Positions 22,500 through 30,928 of a DNA stretch of 50,247 bases are shown here, piece after piece (position 1 is the stretch's first letter; each line of letters opens with the position of its first letter). The stretch spans positions 1-50,247 of the forward strand of contig JAIPGU010000001.1 of assembly GCA_021735575.1 (NCBI GenBank), read 5' to 3'. The DNA comes from Candidatus Altimarinota bacterium (GTDB lineage: Bacteria; Patescibacteriota; Gracilibacteria; UBA4473). Under the pieces are notes generated by a model that saw nothing but the letters and a program-made list of their open reading frames with translations, was not told where the DNA came from and did no database searches. The position numbers and the translations under genes are program-made.

Positions 22500-24278
22500 A
22501 TGACTTCTCAAATTCGTCCCACTACTTCTTCCCCTTGTCCCTTGACGCGAACGCGCCTCAGAATTGTCGGACAAAGCGGATCCGGACTGCTCACAGTCGG
22601 CGAGATCGTCTGTAAAGCGCTACAGAATCTTGGGTTTTATCTGTGTGCAGATCGTGAGTATCTTTCTCTTATCAAGGGCGGGCATTCTGCATTTACCATA
22701 AATTTTGGGGCTTCTCCCGTGCATTCTCTGTCTCGGGAAGCTGATATTTTAGTCGCCATTGATAAGCATAGTTTAATGGAATATCATGATTCTCTTGTTC
22801 CAGAAGGAATATTTGTACACGGATATGAGAGAGTACAGGGAATCTCAGACATTCTGGATTCTATGAAAAAGAAAAAAGTAAATGTGGTTTCTGCTCCTGC
22901 CAGAACTCTTGCCACAGAAAATGGTGGCACGGTGCAGATGACCAATATGATTTTACTCGGTATGACGTGGGGGGTGCTGGGGTTTGATTTCAGCGTGGTG
23001 GGAGATTTGGTGCGAGAAAAGTTTAAGAAGAAAAAGGGAATTTTGGAAGTGGCGGTGAAGTGTTTAAAAGCTGGATTTGAATCCGTAACCGACACGGCGC
23101 CGTGTCGGCTACAAACACCAAAAAAGAAACCGAAAACATTGCTTCTCAACGGCAACCATGCAATTGCGCTCGGTGCGGTACACGCTGGAATGAGAGCATA
23201 CATCGCCTATCCCATGAGTCCGTCGAGTACGATTCTGGAATACGCCGCGCATATGGCGCGGGATACTGGGATTGTCGTCAAACAAGCCGAAGATGAAATT
23301 ACCGCCGCACAGATGGCGCTTGGGGCGATGTTCGCAGGCACGCGCGCATTGGTTGCGACGTCTGGTGGAGGATATGATTTGATGACAGAAACGGTAAGCT
23401 TGGCGGGAATTATAGAGAATCCACTCGTGATCGTTCTTGCCCAACGTCCTGGACCCGGAACAGGATTGCCAACATGGACCGCGCAGGGAGATTTGAATTT
23501 GGCGATTCATTCCTCGCACGGAGAATTTCCACGGGTGGTGATTGCATGTTCTGACCCTTCAGATGCATTTACCGGGATACAGCACGCTTTTAATCTGGCG
23601 GAGAAATATCAGATTCCGGTGATTTTTTTGACTGAAAAAGTGATCGCCGAATCCAATATGACGGTTCCCGAGTTTTCGCAGAAAAATATCCCCATTGAAC
23701 GAGGACTCGTGGAGGGGAAGAAATTGGAAAGTCTCAAAAGTTCTGACAGGTACCGAATTACAAAAGACGGCGTATCATTGCGGTGGATTCCGGGATCGAG
23801 TGAGACGCATTATTTCGCGAATGGCGATGAGCATAACGAATCTGGAGAAATTGATGAATCAGAGCGTACGGGAGAGATGTATGCCAAACGCATGAGAAAG
23901 CTAGAAACTCTCAAAAAAGATATCCCCGAGCCCGAAGTTTTTAGCGTGAAAGAAAACGCCGATATCTCTTTTGTCGGATGGGGAGGCTCTCTTACTGTGA
24001 TGCGGGACATTATCGAGATGATGAAGGAGCGGGGGGTAAAAGTGAATTATTTGCACTACCAGTATGTGTGGCCTTTGAAGACTGATTTATTGAACACATT
24101 TTTTGTTCACAATAAAAACATTCATCTTCTGGAGGGAAACTATGAAGGACAGTTGGGAACGAAGCTAGAAGGACTGACGGGGAAGAAATTCGCGGGGAAA
24201 TTGCTGAAATGGAATGGGAGACCGTTCTTTATCGAGGATATACAGAAGTATATAGGGAAGGCTTTAAAAAATTTTTAA
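22500..24278 (+). CDS. 2-oxoacid:ferredoxin oxidoreductase, fused gamma-alpha subunit
   Basis: Oxidative decarboxylation of a 2-oxoacid (2-oxoglutarate or a branched-chain acid; the exact substrate is not decidable) to acyl-CoA with reduced ferredoxin. The N-terminal gamma domain (about 18-185) has RIVGQSGSGLLTVGEIVCKAL and LIKGGHSAFTINF. The alpha domain (215-592) has NGNHAIALGAVHAGMRAYIAYPMSPSSTILEYAA, VKQAEDEITAAQMALGA and VATSGGGYDLMTE. The palindrome-derived peptide VTDTAPCRLQ (about 196-205) lies exactly in the linker between the two domains. The 592-residue fused form is normal for KorA-like proteins. The beta chain follows 96 nt downstream. Confidence 0.94.
   Translation: MTSQIRPTTSSPCPLTRTRLRIVGQSGSGLLTVGEIVCKALQNLGFYLCADREYLSLIKGGHSAFTINFGASPVHSLSREADILVAIDKHSLMEYHDSLVPEGIFVHGYERVQGISDILDSMKKKKVNVVSAPARTLATENGGTVQMTNMILLGMTWGVLGFDFSVVGDLVREKFKKKKGILEVAVKCLKAGFESVTDTAPCRLQTPKKKPKTLLLNGNHAIALGAVHAGMRAYIAYPMSPSSTILEYAAHMARDTGIVVKQAEDEITAAQMALGAMFAGTRALVATSGGGYDLMTETVSLAGIIENPLVIVLAQRPGPGTGLPTWTAQGDLNLAIHSSHGEFPRVVIACSDPSDAFTGIQHAFNLAEKYQIPVIFLTEKVIAESNMTVPEFSQKNIPIERGLVEGKKLESLKSSDRYRITKDGVSLRWIPGSSETHYFANGDEHNESGEIDESERTGEMYAKRMRKLETLKKDIPEPEVFSVKENADISFVGWGGSLTVMRDIIEMMKERGVKVNYLHYQYVWPLKTDLLNTFFVHNKNIHLLEGNYEGQLGTKLEGLTGKKFAGKLLKWNGRPFFIEDIQKYIGKALKNF
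23085..23112. repeat. 28-bp palindrome inside the oxidoreductase gamma-alpha gene
   Basis: GTAACCGACACGGC and GCCGTGTCGGCTAC pair with one mismatch around a GGCGCC centre. The core is identical to the copies in and next to the RAYT gene at 45873 and 46201. It is translated as VTDTAPCRL. Confidence 0.93.
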
Positions 24279-24374
24279 TTTCAAAATAATGTCTCAATAT
24301 TCAAATTTTAAAAATTAAAACATTAAAAAATTATTTAAAAATTATAAAATTACAAAATTGAAAATTCTCTCAGG

Positions 24375-25271
24375 ATGGATAAAAAAACAGTAGAAACACT
24401 CGCCTCTTGCGCCGATCAGTATATGGCGTACGAGACCGACCAAGTCATGACTTGGTGCGGGGGATGCGGAAATTATGGGATTCAGAATGCATTGAAGCGT
24501 GCACTGGTACTTGAAAAAATTAAGCCACGCGACACGCTGATGTGTTTTGATGTGGGGTGTAATGGAAACGGCTCGGACAAAATTGATTGTTACACGATTC
24601 ATGGACTGCACGGGAGAGTCTTGCCATTGGCTGCGGGGGCGAAAATTGCCAATCCTAAGTTGACAGTGATTGCTTCTGCTGGAGACGGAGCGACGTTTTC
24701 AGAAGGCGTGAGTCATTTGGTACATGCGATTAGAAGCGACTATCCGGTCGTGTTTTTACATCACGATAATCAGAATTATGCATTAACCACTGGACAAGCA
24801 TCTTCGACAACACCTGTCGGGTGTCATAAAACAGCTACTCCAGACGGGGTTGTTACAGAAAATCTCAATCCTCTGGCAATGGTGCTGGGACTTTCCCCTT
24901 CATTTGTGGCGCAAACATTTTCAGCTGATGTTGACCATATGACCAAAATTTTCCAAGAAGCACTGCACCACAAAGGATTTTCCTTTGTGCAGATTTTGCA
25001 GAGTTGTCCGACGTATAATCGCGAAACATCAGATGCGTGGTACAGTGAGCATGTGTTTGATGTAGAAAAAGAAAAACATGATGTGGAAGACATCTGGGCA
25101 GCAAGAAAAATCGTTGAGAATCCAAAGAAACTTCCTTTGGGAATTTTGTATCGGAATCCACAAAAAAAGAATTTTCTGGACAGTGTACTCCATCGCGACC
25201 ACTTAAAAACAACATTGACTGAAGAAGTACGACATACAGATATAAGCAAGTTTCTGGAGAAAATTTCCTGA
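24375..25271 (+). CDS. 2-oxoacid:ferredoxin oxidoreductase beta subunit
   Basis: The 298-residue thiamine-diphosphate-binding chain has the CxxC of the iron-sulfur site in MTWCGGCGNYGIQNAL, FDVGCNGNG, the ThDP motif ASAGDGATFSEGVSHLVHAIRSDYPVVFLHHDNQNYALTTGQASSTTP and a later cysteine in LQSCPTYN, as in KorB-like proteins. It forms an alpha2beta2-type enzyme with the preceding fused chain. No delta ferredoxin subunit is encoded nearby, so a separate ferredoxin or the adjacent flavodoxin should carry the electrons. Confidence 0.95.
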   Translation: MDKKTVETLASCADQYMAYETDQVMTWCGGCGNYGIQNALKRALVLEKIKPRDTLMCFDVGCNGNGSDKIDCYTIHGLHGRVLPLAAGAKIANPKLTVIASAGDGATFSEGVSHLVHAIRSDYPVVFLHHDNQNYALTTGQASSTTPVGCHKTATPDGVVTENLNPLAMVLGLSPSFVAQTFSADVDHMTKIFQEALHHKGFSFVQILQSCPTYNRETSDAWYSEHVFDVEKEKHDVEDIWAARKIVENPKKLPLGILYRNPQKKNFLDSVLHRDHLKTTLTEEVRHTDISKFLEKIS

Positions 25272-25337
25272 ACTACGACAAACTCTATTATTCCCAAAAA
25301 TACAAAAGATTCTCCCCCAATGAGGTTTCATTCGTTA

Positions 25338-25365
25338 TTGTCTTTCCCCTGAAATTTCCTACAAT
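25338..25365 (+). promoter_or_regulatory. promoter of the PH-domain gene, leaderless type
   Basis: TTGTCT, a 16-nt spacer and TACAAT end 7 nt before the ATG at 25373, so transcription would begin at or next to the start codon. Confidence 0.6.
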
Positions 25366-25372
25366 CCGGAAC

Positions 25373-25843
25373 ATGGGAAGGTTGGAAGATTACACGGGAC
25401 CAGGAGAAAACATACGATTGCGATTTGGTATGTCGATTCAATTTTTTGTCTTTCAAGTACTCACCATTGCGCTCGGATTTTTTCTTTTCGCATGGCTCTT
25501 AAAAGATGTCCCCTATTTCATGTGGATCATTACTGGAGCGGGAGCGATAGGAATTTTATACTACACGCTCGTGTTTTTTGCGACACGATACTTCGTGACA
25601 GAAAAGAAAATTTATAAACGAACGGGTATTTTTTGGACGAAAGTTATTTCTATCAAGCAGGAGGAAATAGAAAATATGGAAGCCAATCAACCGTTTCTTG
25701 CGGGGAAGTTTTTTAACATGGGAACACTCATTTTTAGTACCGCTGGCACTTCAGCATTTCAAATAGAGTTAAAAAACGTCCACGATCCATTCAGACGGAG
25801 AAAACAAATTGAAGCGGTATGGAATATGCCACACGCTCTGTAA
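25373..25843 (+). CDS. bacterial PH-domain (DUF304-like) membrane protein
   Basis: The 156-residue protein has two adjacent membrane helices (FFVFQVLTIALGFFLFAWLL and MWIITGAGAIGILYYTLVFF), followed by the bPH_2 pattern TRYFVTEKKIYKRTGIFWTKVISIKQEEIENMEANQPFLAGKFFNMGTLIFST. Proteins of this type are anchored in the membrane and have unknown roles. It has its own promoter and ends in a hairpin shared with the convergent TauE/SafE gene. Confidence 0.85.
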   Translation: MGRLEDYTGPGENIRLRFGMSIQFFVFQVLTIALGFFLFAWLLKDVPYFMWIITGAGAIGILYYTLVFFATRYFVTEKKIYKRTGIFWTKVISIKQEEIENMEANQPFLAGKFFNMGTLIFSTAGTSAFQIELKNVHDPFRRRKQIEAVWNMPHAL

Positions 25844-25881
25844 GGAAACACTGGGAAAGTGTGGTTTTTCAGTGTTTCCTT
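25841..25881. terminator. bidirectional hairpin terminator
   Basis: TAAGGAAACACTG and CAGTGTTTCCTTA form a perfect 13-bp stem with a 15-nt loop containing TTTTT, exactly between the stops of the convergent PH-domain and TauE/SafE genes. The stem itself supplies the PH gene stop and touches the other stop. Confidence 0.75.
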
Positions 25882-26725
25882 AAGAAAGTATCTGTGTTAT
25901 TGCTAGCTGAAACGTAAATAAACTTAAGGCAATAATCATCAAGGACACCATCAAAAGTAAAACTTTTGGTGGTAATTTTTTGCAGATGAACGCAGAAAAA
26001 GGAGACGCGATAATCCCTCCCCCCAAAAGTCCCACAATAACTGGCCAATTCTCAAGACCGATGAGGGTAAGAAATGTCAGAGAAATTGTCAGAGTAACAA
26101 AAAATTCTGTCGCCCCTGTAGATCCGATACTATACCGAGGATCATGCCCTTTGGCGATCAGCGTAGAGTTAACCACGGGACCCCATCCTCCTCCTCCGAC
26201 CGAATCAAGGAGACTTCCCAAGAATCCAAGTGAACTGATAAAACGAGAAGAGAGTTTCGTTCCTACCGGACGAAAAAGATGAAGTACTGCTGAAACTCCA
26301 CGAGAAAGAAGAAATAATGGGAAAAACCGCCTCTGAACCTCTTCCTCATGAAATTCTCCCAATGATCTGTGAAGAATCGTATAGCCCAAGACCAAAAGAT
26401 ACAACGCTACAAACGGTTTAATAAAAACACTCTCAATATTGCTGAGTACATACGCTCCGAGTGCTCCTCCAATGATTCCGGGAATGAGCAGAGTGAGGAA
26501 CAGTTTTTTTTCTACATTGCCAAAACGCCAATGAAAAATTCCCGCCGCTCCGGATGTAAACACTTCGGATGTATGGACGCTCGCACTTGATACAGCAGGA
26601 GGAATCCCAAGTGCGATAAGTACCGTATTTGAGACAATCCCAAACCCCATACCGATCCCCCCATCAATGATCTGCGCCCCAAACCCGATGGCGGCAAAAA
26701 TCAAAACATCATGGAGTTCTGGCAT
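25880..26725 (-). CDS. TauE/SafE family membrane transporter
   Basis: The 281-residue protein has about eight hydrophobic segments and the family patterns GAQIIDGGIGMGFGIVSNTVLI near the start and SLGFLGSLLDSVGGGGWGPVVNSTLIAKGHDPR at the repeat in the second half. TauE/SafE proteins export or import sulfonates, sulfite or related organic anions; the substrate here cannot be told. The gene stands alone, convergent with the PH-domain gene. Confidence 0.92.
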   Translation of the reverse strand: MPELHDVLIFAAIGFGAQIIDGGIGMGFGIVSNTVLIALGIPPAVSSASVHTSEVFTSGAAGIFHWRFGNVEKKLFLTLLIPGIIGGALGAYVLSNIESVFIKPFVALYLLVLGYTILHRSLGEFHEEEVQRRFFPLFLLSRGVSAVLHLFRPVGTKLSSRFISSLGFLGSLLDSVGGGGWGPVVNSTLIAKGHDPRYSIGSTGATEFFVTLTISLTFLTLIGLENWPVIVGLLGGGIIASPFSAFICKKLPPKVLLLMVSLMIIALSLFTFQLAITQILS

Positions 26726-26769
26726 ATCTTCATTGTAGCATGAGAAGATTTATGAAAATATATTATTTA

Positions 26770-27052
26770 CGTCTTCCTGAGTGTTCCGCAGAGCAGAATA
26801 CGAAGGAACTTCGAAATAAGTGAAACCCCATTAGACAGAAGCTATCGCTTTTGCCTAAATGACGAGACCTCTGGGCTTCGCAAGGCGCGAGGTTCATCAA
26901 ACCCCGCCACAGACCTTGGAGAGGGTTCCCCTCTCGCCTTCCGGAAACCCCTGTCAAAAGATCTCCGGGTTTACGTCCGTGGCAATTTTGAGTATTTCAA
27001 ATACACGAAGCAGAAGATTCTTCGCTCCGCCAAGGCTGAACTCAGAATGACG
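26770..27052. repeat. composite palindromic element with a GC-rich structured core
   Basis: The ends are the usual CGTCTTCCTGAG…GAAGGAACTTCG and GAAGATTCTTCG…CTCAGAATGACG. Unlike other copies, the middle (about 26859-26990) is a G+C-rich block with GAGAGGGTTCCCCTCTC as a hairpin and GCCACAGAC pairing with GTCCGTGGC about 80 nt away. It may be a structured RNA or a second insertion within the repeat. No gene is visible. Confidence 0.6.
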
Positions 27053-27101
27053 TTCTTTACTTTTCTACCTAATACGAAATACGTACTGCGTAATACGAAA
27101 A

Positions 27102-27120
27102 TGTATACTCCCAGTATACA
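27102..27120 (-). repeat. 19-bp sense-oriented hairpin motif, copy 3 (after the uvrB stop)
   Basis: On the minus strand it reads TGTATACTGGGAGTATACA, beginning 2 nt after the uvrB stop and followed by TTTTCG, so it could act as the uvrB terminator. Confidence 0.85.
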
Positions 27121-27122
27121 TT

Positions 27123-29093
27123 TTATTTCTTCTTCCTTTTTTCTAATTCTTCTATTTCATCCCGCAATACAGCCGCTCGTTCGAAATCCAAGTTTTTAAT
27201 GGCAATATCCATTTCTTTTTCCAATTCCTCTATCATTCGCTCAATCTGATCTCGCTTTTTCAGTTTATCAAAATTACGCACAGTCCCGCCGGTAAGGTCT
27301 TTGGAAATATCCACGATACGCTTCACGATGGTCGTCGGCGTGATATTATGTTTTTTGTTATACGCTTCCTGAATCATTCTTCGGCGATCGGTCTCTCCGA
27401 TAGCATTTTTCATGGCGGTGGTTGTTCTGTTCGCATACATAATAACCCGTCCATCGGAGTTTCTTGCCGCACGCCCAATTACTTGCAACAACGAATCACG
27501 AGAACGCAAGAACCCTTCTTTATCTGCATCCAGAATACAAATGAGTGCCACTTCTGGAAGATCGAGTCCCTCACGCAATAAATTAATTCCGACCACGACT
27601 TCTATTTTCCCATGACGTAAATCTGTCAAAATATTGATCCGTTCCAGTGTTTCGATTTCTGAATGCAAGTATTTCGCACGCAATCCCGCTTCTATTAAAT
27701 ACTCCGCCAAATCCTCGGCGGATTTTTTCGTCACGGTAGTAATGAGTACTCGATATCCTCTGGCAATGGTCGCTCGCACCTCCTTCATCAAATCATCAAT
27801 TTGATGTTGTGCCGGACGAATCTCAATGGGCGGATCCAGAAGCCCCGTAGGGCGAATAATTTGCTCCACAATCTCCTTTTTTGAGCAATATTCATATTCA
27901 TACTTTCCGGGCGTCGCCGAAACGTAAATCGCTTGTTTGATGCGAGATTCAAATTCAGAGAATTTGAGCGGCCTGTTATCAAGGGCGGAAGGCAAACGAA
28001 ATCCGTGTTCCACTAATGTTGTTTTTCGACTTAAGTTCCCGTTAAACATTCCTCCCACTTGAGGGATGGTGATATGTGACTCATCAATAAAACATAAAAA
28101 ATCATCTGGGAAATAGTCCATAAGCGTTGAAGGGGGATGTCCCGCCGGAACACCTGATAAATATCGTGTATAGTTCTCAATCCCGTTCACATATCCCATT
28201 TCCCGTAGCATTTCCAAATCATATGTCGTGCGCTGCTGAAGACGATGGGCTTCCAAATTTTTTCCCATTTTTTTGAGTTCCGCCAACCGAACAACCAAAT
28301 CCTGTTCTATTCCCTTTGCCGCTTGTTCAATGCGATCAGGTGTCGTCACTTGGTGCTTTGCTGGAAAAATAATTACACTCTGTTTCTCTTCCAGGAGTTC
28401 TCCCGTAAATGCATCTACCACCGAAATTTTATCCAAATTATCGCCCCAAAATTCCAACTGATAAGCAGTATCGGAATGCGGAGAAAAAATCGTAATTACA
28501 TCGCCCAACACCTCAAATGTTCCGCGGGAAAGATCTGTTTTGGTGCGCTGATATTGAATATCTACCAATTTTCTCAAAAGCTCTTGGCGTGGGTAGTCTT
28601 TGCCTTTCTCAATCGTGAATGCCAACGCTTCGTATGTTTCCACATCTCCCAAACCATAAATACAAGAAACGGAACTGACAATGATCACGTCCCGACGTGT
28701 AAGCAGATTAATGGTGGCCGCATGACGGAATTTTTCTATTTCTTCATTAATAGTCGCTTCTTTTTCTATAAACGTATCAGTGCGCGGCATATACGCCTCT
28801 GGCTGATAATAATCATAATAACTCACAAAATAACTCACCGCATTGTCCGGAAAAAACTGCTGAAATTCCGCGCACAGCTGCGCCGCCAAGGTTTTATTGT
28901 GCGCTAAAATCAAGGTCGGACGTTGCGTTTGAGCAATAATATTTGCCATCGTAAACGTTTTTCCCGTCCCCGTCGCCCCCAGAAGTGTCTGATGACGCAA
29001 ACCCTTCCCAAGACCTTGCATGAGAGTCACAATAGCCTTTGGCTGATCTCCCGTAGGAGTAAAATCCGATACTAATCTTAATTCCTGAGACAT
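27123..29093 (-). CDS. uvrB: excinuclease ABC subunit B (UvrB)
   Basis: UvrB is the damage-verifying helicase of nucleotide excision repair. With ATG at 29093 the protein has 656 residues, near the family norm, and begins MSQELRLVSDFTPTGDQPKAI. It shows Walker A in LLGATGTGKTFT, the beta-hairpin YDYYQPEAYMPRTDTFIEKEA, the Walker B variant FLCFIDESHITIPQVGGMFNGN, motif VI VIGRAARNSDGRVIMYA, and a C-terminal UVR helix pair (FERAAVLRDEIEELEKRKKK) for UvrC contact. The frame stays open another 55 codons upstream, but a promoter-like TTGCCA-17-CAGAAT lies between, supporting the internal start. Confidence 0.96.
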   Translation of the reverse strand: MSQELRLVSDFTPTGDQPKAIVTLMQGLGKGLRHQTLLGATGTGKTFTMANIIAQTQRPTLILAHNKTLAAQLCAEFQQFFPDNAVSYFVSYYDYYQPEAYMPRTDTFIEKEATINEEIEKFRHAATINLLTRRDVIIVSSVSCIYGLGDVETYEALAFTIEKGKDYPRQELLRKLVDIQYQRTKTDLSRGTFEVLGDVITIFSPHSDTAYQLEFWGDNLDKISVVDAFTGELLEEKQSVIIFPAKHQVTTPDRIEQAAKGIEQDLVVRLAELKKMGKNLEAHRLQQRTTYDLEMLREMGYVNGIENYTRYLSGVPAGHPPSTLMDYFPDDFLCFIDESHITIPQVGGMFNGNLSRKTTLVEHGFRLPSALDNRPLKFSEFESRIKQAIYVSATPGKYEYEYCSKKEIVEQIIRPTGLLDPPIEIRPAQHQIDDLMKEVRATIARGYRVLITTVTKKSAEDLAEYLIEAGLRAKYLHSEIETLERINILTDLRHGKIEVVVGINLLREGLDLPEVALICILDADKEGFLRSRDSLLQVIGRAARNSDGRVIMYANRTTTAMKNAIGETDRRRMIQEAYNKKHNITPTTIVKRIVDISKDLTGGTVRNFDKLKKRDQIERMIEELEKEMDIAIKNLDFERAAVLRDEIEELEKRKKK

Positions 29094-29108
29094 ATGAGCG
29101 TGCGGAGG

Positions 29109-29137
29109 ATTCTGCCTTAAAAAATATTTTTTGGCAA
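29109..29137 (-). promoter_or_regulatory. possible uvrB promoter
   Basis: On the minus strand TTGCCA, a 17-nt spacer and CAGAAT end 15 nt before the chosen ATG. No LexA-type operator was recognised. Confidence 0.5.
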
Positions 29138-29182
29138 GCGAAGGACGTACAAAATACCTCTTTCTTTTCTTTATTCTTTCCG

Positions 29183-29210
29183 TTGACATTTTTATAAAAT
29201 AATTTATAAG
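29183..29210 (+). promoter_or_regulatory. acyltransferase promoter, leaderless type
   Basis: A consensus TTGACA, a 16-nt spacer and TATAAG end 9 nt before the ATG at 29220. Confidence 0.65.
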
Positions 29211-29219
29211 ACGTTTCTC

Positions 29220-29996
29220 ATGGTAGAACAATTCGATATCCACACCCTCGAAAGACAAAAAGAAATCGAAAGAGTAAACACCATTACGCGTAAGTATTGG
29301 GGAATGGTCATGACAGATCCGTCAGGGGCTCGAGAAGCTGTCAGACAAATGTGTGAAGAGATATTTGATGAAGAACGTATTACAACAAATATAACCGGAC
29401 TCGACCATATACCTCCCAACCAAGGTCCATACATATTTGCCCCCAATCATCCAACCGTATTAGAGGAACATAAAATATTCGAAATGTTCGGAGCGAAATA
29501 TTCTGTTCCTTACTACATTCTCCTTTTCGACCATCTGATGAGTCAACATCTGGAAAAACCCGTTCATTTTGTGGTAACCGGACCGGATAACGATCAATAT
29601 AGAAAAGTACATGAAAGCCTGGGATATATCCTTGTGCCACATAGGCCGAACGGAGAAAAACTTTCTATTCCAGAAATGAAGACTATAAACACTCAAGTAC
29701 AAGCCTATCTGAACAAAGGGGAAAGTATTGTCATCTTCCCTGAGGGGAAATTTTATGGAAAGGGGAATATTGGTCCTTTGCAACCAGGAACTTTTCATTT
29801 AGCTGAAAAGTTCGGAGCTCCTGTAACCCCAGTTCTGATGGATGGCTTTGATGAACCTTATTCTCATATTTCCTTTGATATTGCCGCGCCAAAAGAAGTC
29901 CCCGCTGGCTTACATCCTCGAGATGCCGCAACTATATTTCGTTGTCGCATTATTGAAGAACTCGGTCTTCGCCCCGTAGAAACAAGAGAAACCTAA
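29220..29996 (+). CDS. PlsC-like 1-acyl-glycerol-phosphate acyltransferase family protein
   Basis: The 258-residue protein has the acyltransferase layout: GPYIFAPNHPTVLEEHKIF in place of the NHxxxxD motif, and the later substrate motif SIVIFPEGKFY, then GTFHLAEKFGAPVTPVLM. The catalytic motif normally is His-X4-Asp; here the fifth position is Glu (H-PTVL-E), an unusual substitution that might alter activity or mark a subfamily. No clear membrane helix is present, so peripheral attachment is likely. It is transcribed divergently from uvrB and overlaps the PEGA gene antisense by 4 bp at its end. Confidence 0.82.
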   Translation: MVEQFDIHTLERQKEIERVNTITRKYWGMVMTDPSGAREAVRQMCEEIFDEERITTNITGLDHIPPNQGPYIFAPNHPTVLEEHKIFEMFGAKYSVPYYILLFDHLMSQHLEKPVHFVVTGPDNDQYRKVHESLGYILVPHRPNGEKLSIPEMKTINTQVQAYLNKGESIVIFPEGKFYGKGNIGPLQPGTFHLAEKFGAPVTPVLMDGFDEPYSHISFDIAAPKEVPAGLHPRDAATIFRCRIIEELGLRPVETRET

Positions 29997-30928
29997 TCCG
30001 AAAACTTCACTTCCCACACCTCCTCATTTCCCTTGAGATAGAGCGCTTTTTTTTCAAACCAGAATTGATAAAACTGGCTTATATTTTCTGATATCTTATA
30101 GATTTTTTCCTCGCCCAAAAACACTTCTCCAGTCTTTGATAATCGCCAGAATCCCCCATCTAGAAACGCAGCCACGAGAGTGTCCTCCGGTAGTATTTGA
30201 AACGATTTTCCATCAAAACGAAGCCACCTATCGAGCTCTTTTCCTACAAACACTCCTTCATTTCCCACGGAAATTTGTTCCCACCGCCTCATATCCCCCT
30301 CCCATATTTTTTGTTTCCGTCGAAGCGCAAAATCATAGAAAAAAAGAGTTTTCTTCTCCGGAATGACAATCCCTGATTCTTGCAATCGAAAATTCCGATG
30401 CATATCAAGCAGTTCGAATGTTCCGTGAATTGTGGTAAGAATTTTTCTATCTCCTGAAATATTAACGACAAAAATCGAAAGAGCTTCCTTTTGTTCTTCT
30501 CCGAATACAGCAAATGCACCATCCGGATCAAAAAGTATCGGTCCATGAACATCTAACTTCAAAGCACGAAAAGGTGTTTCTCGCTCCGAGCGTATTTGTT
30601 CAAATGCCGGAAGAGAAAATTTTTCTCGCACGGGAGAAGGTTTCATATCAAGAGAAACTATTTCTGTACGAAACGCCGGCACGAGTTTCACGCGAAACGG
30701 AGTCGGAAAAAATCCTTTTGCCACTACTTTCCCTTGGAATGCCTTCCCTGCTCGCACACGTAGTCGACAAGGCGATGTTTCGCATTGTACTTTCTCTCCA
30801 CTCTCCAAAAGAATCTCAAATGCTTCCACCGGAGTTACAAATTGTACCGTTCCTCGCCAAAAAAAGAACCATCCCAATCCTAGAATAATACCTCCGCATA
30901 CAAATCCTAAAAATATTTTTCGTTGCAT
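29993..30928 (-). CDS. PEGA-domain-like membrane-anchored protein
   Basis: The 311-residue protein has an N-terminal signal anchor (IFLGFVCGGIILGLGWFFFW), a PEGA-like beta domain (about 28-95; VEAFEILLESGEKVQCETSPCRLRVRAGKAFQGKVVAKGFFP), and a C-terminal region of repeated short strands (FDGKSF, FLGEEKIYKI, YLKGNEEVWEV) suggestive of a beta-propeller. It is probably exposed outside the membrane. Its function is unknown. The start overlaps yraN by 22 bp, so the two are cotranscribed. Confidence 0.7.
   Translation of the reverse strand: MQRKIFLGFVCGGIILGLGWFFFWRGTVQFVTPVEAFEILLESGEKVQCETSPCRLRVRAGKAFQGKVVAKGFFPTPFRVKLVPAFRTEIVSLDMKPSPVREKFSLPAFEQIRSERETPFRALKLDVHGPILFDPDGAFAVFGEEQKEALSIFVVNISGDRKILTTIHGTFELLDMHRNFRLQESGIVIPEKKTLFFYDFALRRKQKIWEGDMRRWEQISVGNEGVFVGKELDRWLRFDGKSFQILPEDTLVAAFLDGGFWRLSKTGEVFLGEEKIYKISENISQFYQFWFEKKALYLKGNEEVWEVKFSD

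Noticed and set aside
27102-27120. 19-bp motif considered as an SOS/LexA operator near uvrB
   Set aside because: It lies after the stop, not in the promoter, and other copies adjoin non-SOS genes.
28245-28907. 220-codon plus-strand frame over uvrB
   Set aside because: Antisense of strongly conserved uvrB sequence.
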